Source: Planctomycetales bacterium (GTDB lineage Bacteria; Planctomycetota; Planctomycetia; Isosphaerales; Isosphaeraceae). From it: a stretch of 64,000 bases of DNA. This document shows positions 25,592-32,588 of this stretch, in pieces (the first letter of the stretch is position 1; each line of letters opens with the position of its first letter). The stretch is from assembly GCA_027449865.1 (NCBI GenBank), contig DAIDKV010000033.1, positions 1-64,000 of the forward strand, given 5' to 3'. The notes under the pieces are model-generated. The model did not search any database. It saw nothing but the letters and a program-made list of their open reading frames with translations, and had not been told where the DNA came from. The position numbers and the translations under genes were made by a program.

Positions 25592-25987
25592 TCAGCGCGG
25601 CTTCCCGCCCGATTCCTCGGGGGGCCCGATCACGTCCGGCGGGGCTCCGATCCGCATCTCGCCGTAGGGCTTGACGACGGCCCCCTGCTTCTTGAGCGCG
25701 GAGACCATTCCCTCGACATCGGCAATGGCCTTGCCGAGATCGTGTCCGCCCTCGGGCACGGGTCGGATCGAGGCCACGAAGGCTCCGCCTCCGTCTCCAA
25801 CCAGACCGCGGCCAGCCCCGCGCCGCACGAGACCACACTCGTGACGACAGGCCCATGCCTCGCGGACGAGACGGGGCGGACCGCGTCTCGACTCCGTAAG
25901 GCGATCCCGCGCCGACCCAACCCATCCGACCGCCCTGGAAAAAAGGACGGTCCAGCCTGGCCTGGGTGGCTGGCTCCCTCCGCGCAA
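25592..25987 (-). CDS. Small hypothetical protein, possibly frameshifted
   Basis: The last 65 residues (from GAFVASIRPVPEGGHDLGKA, through EGMVSALKKQGAVVKPYGEM, to the stop at 25592) look like a genuine protein in composition and third-position GC. The N-terminal part does not. In the neighbouring frame the same DNA reads VVTSVVSCGAGLAAVWL, like a signal peptide or lipoprotein start, so a single-base shift near 25830 may have separated the export signal from the mature part. There is no recognised family and no clear Shine-Dalgarno. It lies between two better-supported genes, and the terminator of the RRM gene falls inside its proposed 5' end, which argues for a shorter gene or a remnant. Confidence 0.35.
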   Translation of the reverse strand: MRGGSQPPRPGWTVLFSRAVGWVGSARDRLTESRRGPPRLVREAWACRHECGLVRRGAGRGLVGDGGGAFVASIRPVPEGGHDLGKAIADVEGMVSALKKQGAVVKPYGEMRIGAPPDVIGPPEESGGKPR

Positions 25988-25991
25988 GGAA

Positions 25992-26017
25992 AGAGGGAGT
26001 CGATAGCGACTCCCTCT
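25992..26017 (-). terminator. Rho-independent terminator of the RRM gene
   Basis: A perfect 11-bp stem (AGAGGGAGTCG with CGACTCCCTCT) closes a 4-nt loop and is followed on the minus strand by TTTCCTT. It lies about 40 bp after the RRM stop codon. Confidence 0.8.
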
Positions 26018-26056
26018 GCGGTTGTTTCGCGGGTCGAACCCGGTTCGCGGGGTCGA

Positions 26057-26494
26057 TCAATACCGGCCGCCGCCGCCACCGCCGCCGTAGCCGCCGCCAC
26101 CGCCGCCGTAGCCGCCACGGTCGCGACCACCGCCGCCACCGCCGCCACTACGACCCCGGCCGCCGCCGCCACCGCCACCGTAGCCGCCGCCACCACCACC
26201 GCCGCCGTAGCCGCCGCCACCCCCGCCACCGCGGGCCTCGCGGGCCTTGGCCTCGTTGACCGTCAGCCGACGGCCACCGTATTCGTGATCATGAAGGGCG
26301 TCGATGGCGGCCTGGGCTTCGTTGTCGTTGCCCATCTCGACAAACCCGAATCCACGGCTACGCCCGGTGTCGCGATCCTCCACGACCTGGGCGCTGACGA
26401 CCTCGCCGTAGCAGGCGAACAGCTCTTCGAGGTCGGAACCGGTGGCCTGGAACGGCAAGTTTCCGACATACAGCTTCTTCAAGGCGCTTCTCAC
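26057..26494 (-). CDS. Glycine-rich RNA-binding protein with one RRM domain
   Basis: A 145-residue protein: one RNA recognition motif at about residues 6-85, then a Gly/Arg/Tyr tail (GGGGYGGGGGG repeats with RGRSGGG). RNP2 is KKLYVGNLPF and RNP1 is RGFGFVEM, both intact with their aromatic residues, so single-stranded RNA binding is well supported. The family resembles cyanobacterial and planctomycete Rbp proteins linked to cold response and RNA chaperoning. GTG at 26494 gives MRSALKKLYVGNLPF with no Shine-Dalgarno. TTG at 26482 would give MKKLYVGNLPF, the usual family N-terminus, and may be the true start. It is monocistronic: a promoter candidate lies at 26647-26652, the leader is about 145 nt, and a strong terminator follows. 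Confidence 0.92.
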   Translation of the reverse strand: MRSALKKLYVGNLPFQATGSDLEELFACYGEVVSAQVVEDRDTGRSRGFGFVEMGNDNEAQAAIDALHDHEYGGRRLTVNEAKAREARGGGGGGGYGGGGGGGGYGGGGGGGRGRSGGGGGGGRDRGGYGGGGGGYGGGGGGGRY

Positions 26495-27085
26495 TCAATC
26501 GAACAGAATCGGGACCCGGACAATCTCGAAAGGTCCCATGGGATCGGGGCCGAAGTGCCGGCCCGACTGGCAGGGAGGCGAGAGAAGCGGGCGAGGGCCG
26601 TTACCAATGGGTCCGACTTCGCGAGCTCGTTCGTACTCCTCGCGATATTATACCAAACTCTCGAGTCGATTGAATCGAATTTTCCGGGAAGACTGTCCGA
26701 TTTTTTCGACGGGCCGGCCAAACCCAGAGCCTCTCCGCCCCGACCCCCCCTCAACCCGCCCGGCTTCCCAACCGCAAGACCTCCTTCACGCCCCCAAACA
26801 CCCCCCGCCAATCGATCGCGGGCACCGACTCCGTCTTCCCACAATCGATTCGGTGAATAAGATAACCGCTCAGTGATCGCCCCCATCGGCCGACCACCGT
26901 TCTTTCTATCCCGAATCAGGGAAAATCAGGATCAAAACTCCAGGGACTTCCCGAATTTCAGGGTAGAATAAGCTATTGTCAGGAAAGAAAAGGCTCTCCG
27001 ATCTCGGCCCGCAGCCTTGAGGGCCCTCATCGGCGTGATCCGCGAGGATTCGATCGGAGGCCGACCGCATCGGAGCCCGAGTGCA
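26495..27085. other. Intergenic region around the RRM gene promoter
   Basis: About 590 bp holding the long leader and promoter candidate of the RRM gene (minus strand), an AT-rich stretch at about 26640-26710, a C-rich stretch at 26735-26830 and another AT-rich block at 26840-26990. No gene with convincing composition was found. Confidence 0.4.
26647..26652 (-). promoter_or_regulatory. -10 element for the RRM gene
   Basis: TATAAT on the minus strand in an AT-rich island. A weak -35 (TTCAAT) lies 16 bp upstream. Transcription would start near 26640, leaving a leader of about 145 nt, long enough for post-transcriptional control. Confidence 0.45.
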
Positions 27086-27322
27086 ATGATCCCCCAACTC
27101 CAGCACGCGAACGGCCTCCCCTGGCTCTTCTGGATCGGTGTCCAAAGCTGGGAGTGTCGAGGCTGCGGCGCCTCCGGCGACCAGCCGCCGTTCACGGACG
27201 TCGTGAGCTTCGCCCGATGGGCCGGCGACATCAAGCGGACGCACGCGAACTGCGGCCAGCCCCTCGTCCTGGCCGATGGCGAGGTCGGACACCCGCTCAA
27301 TCCCGACCGATTGGAACGCTAG
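27086..27322 (+). CDS. Small hypothetical protein with a CxxC motif
   Basis: A 78-residue protein starting at ATG 27086, with GGAG about 11 nt upstream. It contains SWECRGCGASGDQPPF and later THANCGQPLV; the CxxC plus a third Cys and nearby His suggest a small zinc-ribbon-like fold, but a fourth ligand is not obvious. Composition fits a real gene. An upstream in-frame start at 27017 is possible. It converges on the UPF0060 gene, with 16 bp between stop codons. No family was recognised and no function is proposed. Confidence 0.5.
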   Translation: MIPQLQHANGLPWLFWIGVQSWECRGCGASGDQPPFTDVVSFARWAGDIKRTHANCGQPLVLADGEVGHPLNPDRLER

Positions 27323-27338
27323 CGAGCCGTCTCTCCGG

Positions 27339-27680
27339 TCACCGCCTTGGCCAGTACATCATCAGGCCAACCCCCACCAGCGCGATCAGCGAGCCTACCA
27401 GATCGGCGCGGTCGGGACGGTCGCCATCCAGGCCCCACCCCCAGAGCAGCGAAAGCACGATGAAAAAGCCCCCGTAAGCGGCGTAGACCCGGCCAAAGTG
27501 GCTCGTCTGAAACGTCGGAATGATCCCGTAGAGGATCAAAACCACTCCACCCAGAATACCCCACCACCCGGGACGATCGTCCCTCAGCCACTTCCAGATT
27601 AACCACCCTCCGCCAATCTCGCAGACCCCCGCAACCACGAACAGCACAATCGATCGCGAGACCTCCACAGGATCCGGCAT
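27339..27680 (-). CDS. ynfA: UPF0060 (YnfA-like) small membrane protein
   Basis: A 113-residue inner-membrane protein with four predicted helices: SIVLFVVAGVCEIGGGWLIW, WWGILGGVVLILYGIIPTF, VYAAYGGFFIVLSLLWGW and LVGSLIALVGVGLMMYWP. CEIGGGWLIWKWLR, FGRVYAAYGG and the RADLVGS turn are hallmarks of UPF0060/YnfA, whose length is usually 105-115 residues. YnfA proteins resemble small-multidrug-resistance transporters and have been linked to export of toxic cations and dyes. ATG 27680 (MPDPVEVSR) is preferred over 27707 because it fits the family. The gene is divergent from arsR across about 70 bp, so ArsR could control both; that is inference from layout only. Confidence 0.88.
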   Translation of the reverse strand: MPDPVEVSRSIVLFVVAGVCEIGGGWLIWKWLRDDRPGWWGILGGVVLILYGIIPTFQTSHFGRVYAAYGGFFIVLSLLWGWGLDGDRPDRADLVGSLIALVGVGLMMYWPRR

Positions 27681-27711
27681 CCGACCACGCCTCCCCTCGC
27701 TTCCCAAGCCC

Positions 27712-27741
27712 TTGACCCGATGCTCGCTCGAAGCCTATATT
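27712..27741 (+). promoter_or_regulatory. Promoter of arsR (TTGACC-N18-TATATT)
   Basis: TTGACC at 27712-27717 and TATATT at 27736-27741, with an 18-bp spacer. Transcription would begin near 27748, only about five bases before the arsR ATG at 27753, so the message is probably leaderless. An ArsR dimer bound here would also sit in front of the divergent UPF0060 gene. Confidence 0.6.
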
Positions 27742-27752
27742 TGCCCAGACGC

Positions 27753-28115
27753 ATGGAAAAGACCACCCCGGATGCACTGGCCGAGTCAACCCGCCTGCTC
27801 AAGGCCTTCGCCGATCCGGTGCGCCTTCGCCTCCTGAACCTGCTCTCGGGCGATCGCGAGGAGGTTTGCGTCTGCCATTTGCACGAGGCGCTGGAGCTCT
27901 CTCAGCCAACAATCTCCCGGCACCTGGCCTACCTTCGCAAGCACGGACTGGTCGTCGGCCGCAAGGAAGGGCTCTGGGTTTACTACCGACTGGCCAGGCC
28001 CCGGGCCGGCCTGCATCGCATCCTCCTCGGCTGCCTCGATAGCAGCCTCGGCGACCCCGAAGTCTTCGCCCAGGATCGCCTGCGACTCGATCGGGCCGTC
28101 TCCTGCTGCAAGTGA
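27753..28115 (+). CDS. arsR: ArsR-family metalloregulator
   Basis: A 120-residue winged-helix repressor. LLKAFADPVRLRLLNLL is followed by EEVCVCHLHEAL, where C39 and C41 match the arsenite-binding CVC of ArsR. The recognition helix is SQPTISRHLAYLRKHGLV, and the wing reads GLWVYYRL. Two further cysteines sit at the C-terminus (SCCK). Metal binding should release the repressor from its operator. ATG 27753 is taken as the start because the promoter occupies the DNA just before it; an in-frame start at 27720 would lie inside the promoter. The gene is followed after 78 bp by the arsenite methyltransferase, which it very likely controls. Confidence 0.92.
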   Translation: MEKTTPDALAESTRLLKAFADPVRLRLLNLLSGDREEVCVCHLHEALELSQPTISRHLAYLRKHGLVVGRKEGLWVYYRLARPRAGLHRILLGCLDSSLGDPEVFAQDRLRLDRAVSCCK

Positions 28116-28193
28116 TGACTTTTTTTAGAATACTGCATTCGGCTAGACCCATATACTTGGTGAAAGCCCCGGATTCCCGAGAGTGAGGCGATC

Positions 28194-29141
28194 ATGTCCG
28201 AAACGATTATCGAGGCCGTGAAGTCAAAGTATGGGTCGGTCGCCGGGATCGGGCTCTCGACCGACCACCAGGGCGTGAAGGCCGTCGCCGAGGCGTTCGG
28301 CTATTCGCCGGAGGAACTGGCGACGATCCCCGCCGAGGCCAACATGGGCCTCTCCTGCGGCAATCCCACCGCCACCGCGCACCTGCGACCTGGCGAGACG
28401 GTCGTCGACCTGGGCAGCGGCGGCGGGCTCGACGTGTTTCTCGCGGCGCGTCGGGTCGGGCCGACTGGCAAGGCGATCGGCATCGACATGACGCCCGAGA
28501 TGCTCGACCTCGCGCGCCGAAACGCCGAGAAATCGGGCCTGACCAACGTTGCCTTCCATCAGGCGACGATCGACCGGCTGCCCCTTCCCGACGCCTCGGT
28601 CGACTGCGTGATCTCGAACTGTGTGATCAACCTGGCGCCGGACAAACCGGCCGTTTTCCGCGAGCTCGCCCGGGTGTTGAAGCCGGGCGGCCGGCTTGCG
28701 GTGAGCGACATTGCCCTGAAGCGCGAGCTCCCGCCCGAGCTGGGCAACGACCTGATGGCGTATGTCGGCTGCATAGCCGGCGCGATCCCGATTGAGGACT
28801 ATCGAGATGGTCTGATCGCGGCGGGTTTCGCGCATGTCGAGGTGATTGACAGCGGGGCGGACCTCAACGCCTACGCGAAGGTGGAGAACCAGGCGGCCTG
28901 CTGTCCTCCGCCGTCGCCATCGGCGTCGAGCTCGAGCTCGACCTCGCCGCTCGCGGTGGTGGACGAGGGATGTTGCTCGGCTCAGGTCTCGGTCGGACCC
29001 GCGGCCGTCGTGGACGAGGCGCTCCACGCCCGGCTGGCCGATTTGCTCAGGCGATACGACGTGAACGATTACGCCGCGAGCGTGAAGGTCTTCGCGGTCA
29101 AGCCCCGAGCCGAAAGCGGGGACGAGAAACCCCAATCCTGA
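28194..29141 (+). CDS. arsM: Arsenite S-adenosylmethionine methyltransferase
   Basis: A 315-residue cytosolic enzyme that methylates As(III) with S-adenosylmethionine. The SAM fold runs over about residues 60-190: motif [21 protein letters not shown], acidic residue in IGIDMTPEM, and [11 protein letters not shown]. The three cysteines that bind arsenite are in place: C55 (GLSCGNP), C143 ([11 protein letters not shown]) and C193 (YVGCIAGAI). GAGG stands before the ATG. Two Cys-Cys pairs lie further on (236-237 and 260-261), separated by a Ser/Pro-rich linker that interrupts the C-terminal domain; vicinal cysteines there could bind extra arsenic. With arsR it forms a detoxification unit. No arsenite pump or arsenate reductase gene is present in the window. 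Confidence 0.95.
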   Translation: MSETIIEAVKSKYGSVAGIGLSTDHQGVKAVAEAFGYSPEELATIPAEANMGLSCGNPTATAHLRPGETVVDLGSGGGLDVFLAARRVGPTGKAIGIDMTPEMLDLARRNAEKSGLTNVAFHQATIDRLPLPDASVDCVISNCVINLAPDKPAVFRELARVLKPGGRLAVSDIALKRELPPELGNDLMAYVGCIAGAIPIEDYRDGLIAAGFAHVEVIDSGADLNAYAKVENQAACCPPPSPSASSSSSTSPLAVVDEGCCSAQVSVGPAAVVDEALHARLADLLRRYDVNDYAASVKVFAVKPRAESGDEKPQS

Positions 29142-29170
29142 CCCAGGCCGACCGGAGCCGAGTCGAGGCG

Positions 29171-29192
29171 AGTCGAGTCGAGTCGAGTCGAG
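29171..29192. repeat. AGTCG pentanucleotide microsatellite
   Basis: AGTCG is repeated four times and followed by AG, with related gagtcga sequence just upstream, in the spacer after arsM. It is a short simple repeat with no coding role seen. Confidence 0.7.
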
Positions 29193-29335
29193 CCCGGCAG
29201 GCCCGAGCGGCCTCTCTGCATCAGGCGACCCGCTTGCTCGGATTCCGGAGGACGGGTTCCGTTGGCGGACGCCCGGAGCTCCTCCCGTTTGCCCAGTCAT
29301 CACGAGCCTGCGGATGGCGCCCGATCCGTTCCGTT

Positions 29336-29530
29336 GCAGGAGCCGGCTCCAGCCGGCGATCTTCGCGTGACCTCTGGCTTCGTCCGGATCGATGACCCTT
29401 GTAGGAGCCGGCTCCAGCCGGCGATCTTCGCGTGACCTCTGGCTTCGTCCCGATCGGGGGCTGGAGCCCCCTCCTACACGGACTAATCCTTACCCCAGTC
29501 CCATGCTGGAGCCGGCTCCAGCCGGCGATC
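29336..29530 (+). repeat. REP/BIME-like repeats downstream of the transposase (three copies)
   Basis: Three copies of a unit built on GGAGCCGGCTCCAGCCGG: at about 29336-29361, 29401-29477 and 29506-29530. The core contains CCGGCT-CC-AGCCGG, a tight hairpin. The middle copy is complete: GTAGGAG at its left end is answered by an inverted half with GGGGGCTGGAGCCCCC, ending in CTCCTAC, so about 77 bp can fold back. The first two copies share TTCGCGTGACCTCTGGCTTC after the core and repeat at a 65-bp period. Confidence 0.85.
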
Positions 29531-29536
29531 CGCCCT

Positions 29537-30046
29537 TTACTTCCACCAATCCCAATCGAGCAAAGCTCGCCGGCTCGGAGAGGCGCTCGAAAACGGCCAC
29601 TCTTCCGCCACTCCTACCAGGCCCCGGCGGACAGGATTGTAATGGACGTACTCCACGCTGTCGAAGACTTCCCGGTCGTTCCGACAGGCATGATCGTAGA
29701 ACCCGTCATCCTGCCAAACACGATGTGGAAGCCCAAGATCCCGCCGAATCCGACGTCCCGTATAAGACCCCAGACTCCTCATGAGGTCGGAGAGTTCCTC
29801 GCCGGGCAAGAGGCAGAGGACGGCGTGATAGTGGTCCGGCATAACGACGAAGGCCAGGAGTCGGATGCGTCCCGCCTGTCGCAGATGGCTGAGGGATTCG
29901 ATAAGCCTCTCGGCCGCGGACGGCACGGCGAGGATGGGCCGGCGTCCTTCGGTGCATTTTGTGACGAAGTAGCACCGATTCGGCTCAGACATCCTGCCGC
30001 CACGCAGACGTTTCGCATGCGGATCGCCGTCCTTCGGGATGGACAT
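29537..30046 (-). CDS. REP-associated tyrosine transposase (RAYT, IS200-like Y1 family)
   Basis: A 169-residue single-strand DNA transposase of the TnpA-REP type. The HUH-like pair is in VVMPDHYHAVL (H72 and H74), the likely catalytic Tyr is Y95 in SLGSYTGRRIRRD, and the family signatures VWQDDGFYDHACRND and YVHYNPVRRGL are present. Such proteins nick and join DNA at REP hairpins and are thought to spread them. The ATG at 30046 is chosen because the upstream part of the open frame is just translated repeat DNA. Repeat clusters start 6 bp beyond the stop and 64 bp ahead of the start, so this is a complete RAYT-REP locus. Length and motifs look intact, so it may be active. Confidence 0.92.
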   Translation of the reverse strand: MSIPKDGDPHAKRLRGGRMSEPNRCYFVTKCTEGRRPILAVPSAAERLIESLSHLRQAGRIRLLAFVVMPDHYHAVLCLLPGEELSDLMRSLGSYTGRRIRRDLGLPHRVWQDDGFYDHACRNDREVFDSVEYVHYNPVRRGLVGVAEEWPFSSASPSRRALLDWDWWK

Positions 30047-30110
30047 GTCATGTTCCTGGTTCTCGGTCAAGTCGTACGCAAGTCTCTTTCGCCCGGGTCG
30101 ATGGCTCGTT

Positions 30111-30255
30111 GTAGGAGCCGGCTCCAGCCGGCGATCTTCGCGTGACCTCTGGCTTCGCCCGGGTCGATGGCTCGTTGTAGGAGCCGGCTCCAGCCGGCGA
30201 TCTTCGCGTGACCTCTGGCTTCGTCCGGATCGGGGGCTGGAGCTTCCTCCCACAC
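30111..30255 (+). repeat. REP/BIME-like repeats upstream of the transposase (two copies)
   Basis: Two tandem copies of the GGAGCCGGCTCCAGCCGG unit, beginning at 30111 and 30177 (66-bp period). They are in the same orientation as the copies on the other side of the transposase gene. Both continue with TTCGCGTGACCTCTGGCTTC. The second ends in an imperfect inverted half (GGGGGCTGGAGCTTCCTCCC). Confidence 0.85.
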
Positions 30256-30341
30256 GGTCCTTCGCCAGGATCGCGAGCCACTCGGGATGGTTGGGCTCTT
30301 CCCGGTCCATGGGGAAGGGTTCAACCCGAGGCTCCGAACGC

Positions 30342-30956
30342 TCATCCCAGCCGCCGGATCACCGCGAACCAGGCTTGCGGACCCCCCTCGCTGAAGGAAA
30401 TGTCTTCCAGGTCGGGCCGGACCTCCAGGCGAGAAGACTGGATCTCCTCAACCTCCCAGCCGTTGGCGAAGGCGTCGCGAAGCTCGCGCTGGGAGACGCG
30501 CCTGGGGCCCTGAGTTCCAGGTTCCTCGTCACTGAAGCAGAGCAGGAAAAGCCGGCCGCCTGGACGGGTCGCATGGGCGAGTCCCGCGACGTATCGCGCC
30601 CGATCCTCGTCACCGAAGACGTGGAAGAGTCCGCTGTCGATCACCGAGTCGAACGTTCGATCGAGGTCCAGAAGCGTGAGGGCGTCTTTCTGGACGAACT
30701 CGGCGGCCTGTCCGCGCTCCTGGGCTTTTCGACGCGCCTCCCGGATGGGTCCTTCCAGGAAGTCGATGCCGAGGACGGTGTGGCCCCGTCCGGCGAAATA
30801 GAGAGCATTTTCGCCGGTACCGCAGCCGGAATCGAGGATCGTCCCGGTGACCCGATCGGCGGCCTCGACAAACGACCGTTGCGGCCGGCCGATGTCCCAG
30901 GGGGGCTTCCTGGCGTACATCGAGGCGAAGCTTTCCTGGTTCAGCAAGTCGCTCAT
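30342..30956 (-). CDS. Class I SAM-dependent methyltransferase
   Basis: A 204-residue methyltransferase with a Rossmann fold. The N-terminus MSDLLNQESFASMYARKPPW DIGRP resembles the TPMT-like/methyltransferase-25 group. Motif I is ILDSGCGTGEN (residues 40-50), the acidic residue after strand 2 is in VLGIDFLEG (D65), and RPGGRLFLLCFSDEEPG matches the post-motif strand. Its substrate cannot be told from sequence; related proteins act on small molecules such as thiols, halides or metalloids. ATG 30956 follows AAAGGA at a 7-nt spacing, which decides it over the longer frame from 31004. It stands alone among repeats and short genes in an accessory patch. Confidence 0.85.
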   Translation of the reverse strand: MSDLLNQESFASMYARKPPWDIGRPQRSFVEAADRVTGTILDSGCGTGENALYFAGRGHTVLGIDFLEGPIREARRKAQERGQAAEFVQKDALTLLDLDRTFDSVIDSGLFHVFGDEDRARYVAGLAHATRPGGRLFLLCFSDEEPGTQGPRRVSQRELRDAFANGWEVEEIQSSRLEVRPDLEDISFSEGGPQAWFAVIRRLG

Positions 30957-31195
30957 GATGGTCCTTTCGTCGTCCGATGAAATGTTGATCGAATTTACAA
31001 TCAATACACGTCAATCATGGCCTTCAGCGGCTCGGGATTGTTGACCCTGCCAGGAACCGAGTGCCAGCCGTGGAGAAAGAGGAAGTTCATCGGGATACAA
31101 TCCAGGTGGTCGTCTCGTGGAACACCCCGATTTTCGCGCCCGCCCGGCGCCGGGGCAAGTCTGGGATCGTGCCGGACACCCCGGTGGAGATCCGA

Positions 31196-31663
31196 ATGGC
31201 CTCCTTGCTCGCGGTGGACCTGGGACTCCGGACCGGGCTGGCGCTTTACGGCCCGGAAGGCCGGCTCTCCTGGTATCGCTCGCAGCATTATGCGAACCGC
31301 GCCTCACTGCGTCGGGGAGTGCATGGCCTGCTCGACGCCTGCCCCGAAGTTTCGCATCTGGTCCTGGAAGGCGGCGGCCCGATCGCCGAGATCTGGGTCC
31401 GAGACGCCGGACGCCGGGGGATCGCGGTCCGACAGATCGCCGCCGAGGACTGGCGCGGGCGTTTCTTCGACCCCAAAGACCAGCGAGGCCGGGACCGGTC
31501 GAAACACTCCGCCGACGTTCTGGCCCGCCGGATCATCGAGTGGTCGGGTGCCCCCCGGCCGACCTCGCTACGTCACGACGCCGCCGAGGCGATCCTCATC
31601 GGCCTCTGGGGCGTCCTGGAGATCGGCTGGCTGGAGCAGATGCCGGCGGTGGTGCTGGGTTGA
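31196..31663 (+). CDS. RuvC-like (RNase H-fold) small protein
   Basis: A 155-residue protein with the layout of RuvC-type resolvases: an N-terminal beta hairpin with an acidic residue (LLAVDLGLRTGLALYGPEG, D8), a central strand ending in Glu (SHLVLEGGG, E58), and a C-terminal helix with RHDAAEAILIGLWG (H127, D128, E131). These would form the metal-binding site of a structure-specific nuclease. It is as short as RuvC but not close enough to call ruvC, and no ruvA or ruvB is nearby. GGAG lies seven bases before ATG 31196, which supports this start over upstream ones. An accessory Holliday-junction-type nuclease or an inactive relative are both possible. Confidence 0.65.
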   Translation: MASLLAVDLGLRTGLALYGPEGRLSWYRSQHYANRASLRRGVHGLLDACPEVSHLVLEGGGPIAEIWVRDAGRRGIAVRQIAAEDWRGRFFDPKDQRGRDRSKHSADVLARRIIEWSGAPRPTSLRHDAAEAILIGLWGVLEIGWLEQMPAVVLG

Positions 31664-31781
31664 TCGGTCGTGCTAAATTACGGCCGGGGAAGTCTGTTAT
31701 CGGGGCCGGCTCCAGCGGGCCATCATCGCCCACCACCTTCAATCGCCTGGGTGAGGACCAACTCAAACACGGGGGATCGCC

Positions 31782-32351
31782 ATGGGTTCGCTCATCAGGT
31801 ATCACAGGCTCCTGCAGAGGCTCACGGTGACGATCATCCCCTGGTTTTTCTTCGCCTGGTTTTTCTTCACCATGATGGTTTTCTTTATCGACCCTTCCCC
31901 CAGAGACGATGAGAGCATACGTCTGTGCGTCTTTTGTCTATTGCTCCTCGCCTACATCGACGCGCGGAATCGGACCCAGAAGGAGCAACGGAACCGATTC
32001 GAGACCTACCTGCCCCTACTTGACATGATCCTCAAGATCACCCCGGATTTGTTGACAAGGGGAGCCTCAAATCTCTCGAACAGGGAGCAGTTCCTCGGCC
32101 TGACTTACTACACCAAAGATCAGATTGAGCACGAACACCCGAAACTGGCGAGAGAAATCTACGGGGCCTTACACACTCGCCTTGAACCCGAATCGGCACG
32201 GACCCTGAGGCTCACGAGCAACGACAAGCGCGTATTGATTCTTTTTTATGCGGATTTCTTGCGGAGAATCAACGAACCGGATCTGGCGGAGGAATTGGAA
32301 AAGAGCGAGCCCAGGGCCGTGAAGGAGCAGCCGAGAGGTCCAGGCGAGTAG
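31782..32351 (+). CDS. Hypothetical membrane protein
   Basis: A 189-residue protein with a two-helix hairpin at the N-terminus (VTIIPWFFFAWFFFTMMVFF, then SIRLCVFCLLLLAYIDA) and a soluble C-terminal part of about 120 residues rich in charged helices. GGGGGA lies just before the ATG. Codon use is clearly less GC-biased than in the surrounding genes (ttt, tta and aat are frequent), which suggests recent acquisition. The stop codon lies inside the first repeat of the 32.3-kb REP pair. No family was recognised. Confidence 0.65.
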   Translation: MGSLIRYHRLLQRLTVTIIPWFFFAWFFFTMMVFFIDPSPRDDESIRLCVFCLLLLAYIDARNRTQKEQRNRFETYLPLLDMILKITPDLLTRGASNLSNREQFLGLTYYTKDQIEHEHPKLAREIYGALHTRLEPESARTLRLTSNDKRVLILFYADFLRRINEPDLAEELEKSEPRAVKEQPRGPGE

Positions 32352-32487
32352 GAGCCGGCTCCAGCCGGCGATCTTTGCGCTCGCTTCTCCTTCGAGCGGG
32401 TCGGGAGCTGGAGCTCCCTCCTACAGGGGCAGATTCACATGTGGATTCAATATGGATTTTTGTAGGAGCCGGCTCCAGCCGGCGATC
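32347..32487 (+). repeat. REP/BIME-like repeat pair away from the transposase
   Basis: A complete unit at 32347-32424 (GTAGGAG, core GGAGCCGGCTCCAGCCGG, inverted half GGAGCTGGAGCTCCCTCC, ending CTCCTAC) and a single half-unit at 32462-32487. They are about 2.3 kb from the RAYT gene. A degenerate copy lies at 31699-31720. Confidence 0.8.
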
Positions 32488-32588
32488 CGGCGCAGGACCT
32501 GTTGCCGCGTCCGGTTCGCAAGCGGGTTTCCGTATCCAACAAAAATGCGACCAGATGTTCCGACGAGAATCATCGTGATCGCATGTTT

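Noticed and set aside
25630-26259. Ala/Val- or Arg/His-rich frames opposite or out of frame with the glycine-rich tail of the RRM protein
   Set aside because: They arise from the GGC/GCC repeats of the Gly-rich tail. The RRM frame has intact RNP motifs.
30047-30310. An N-terminal extension of the RAYT protein with tandem SQRSREDRRLEPAP-type peptides
   Set aside because: This is the translation of the REP repeats themselves. The family start fits ATG 30046.
29336-32487. Repeated 25-bp units considered as a CRISPR array
   Set aside because: The units are palindromic, vary in spacing from about 30 bp to kilobases, are sometimes inverted halves, and the spacers in tandem copies are themselves repeated. 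They fit REP/BIME elements of the adjacent RAYT gene.
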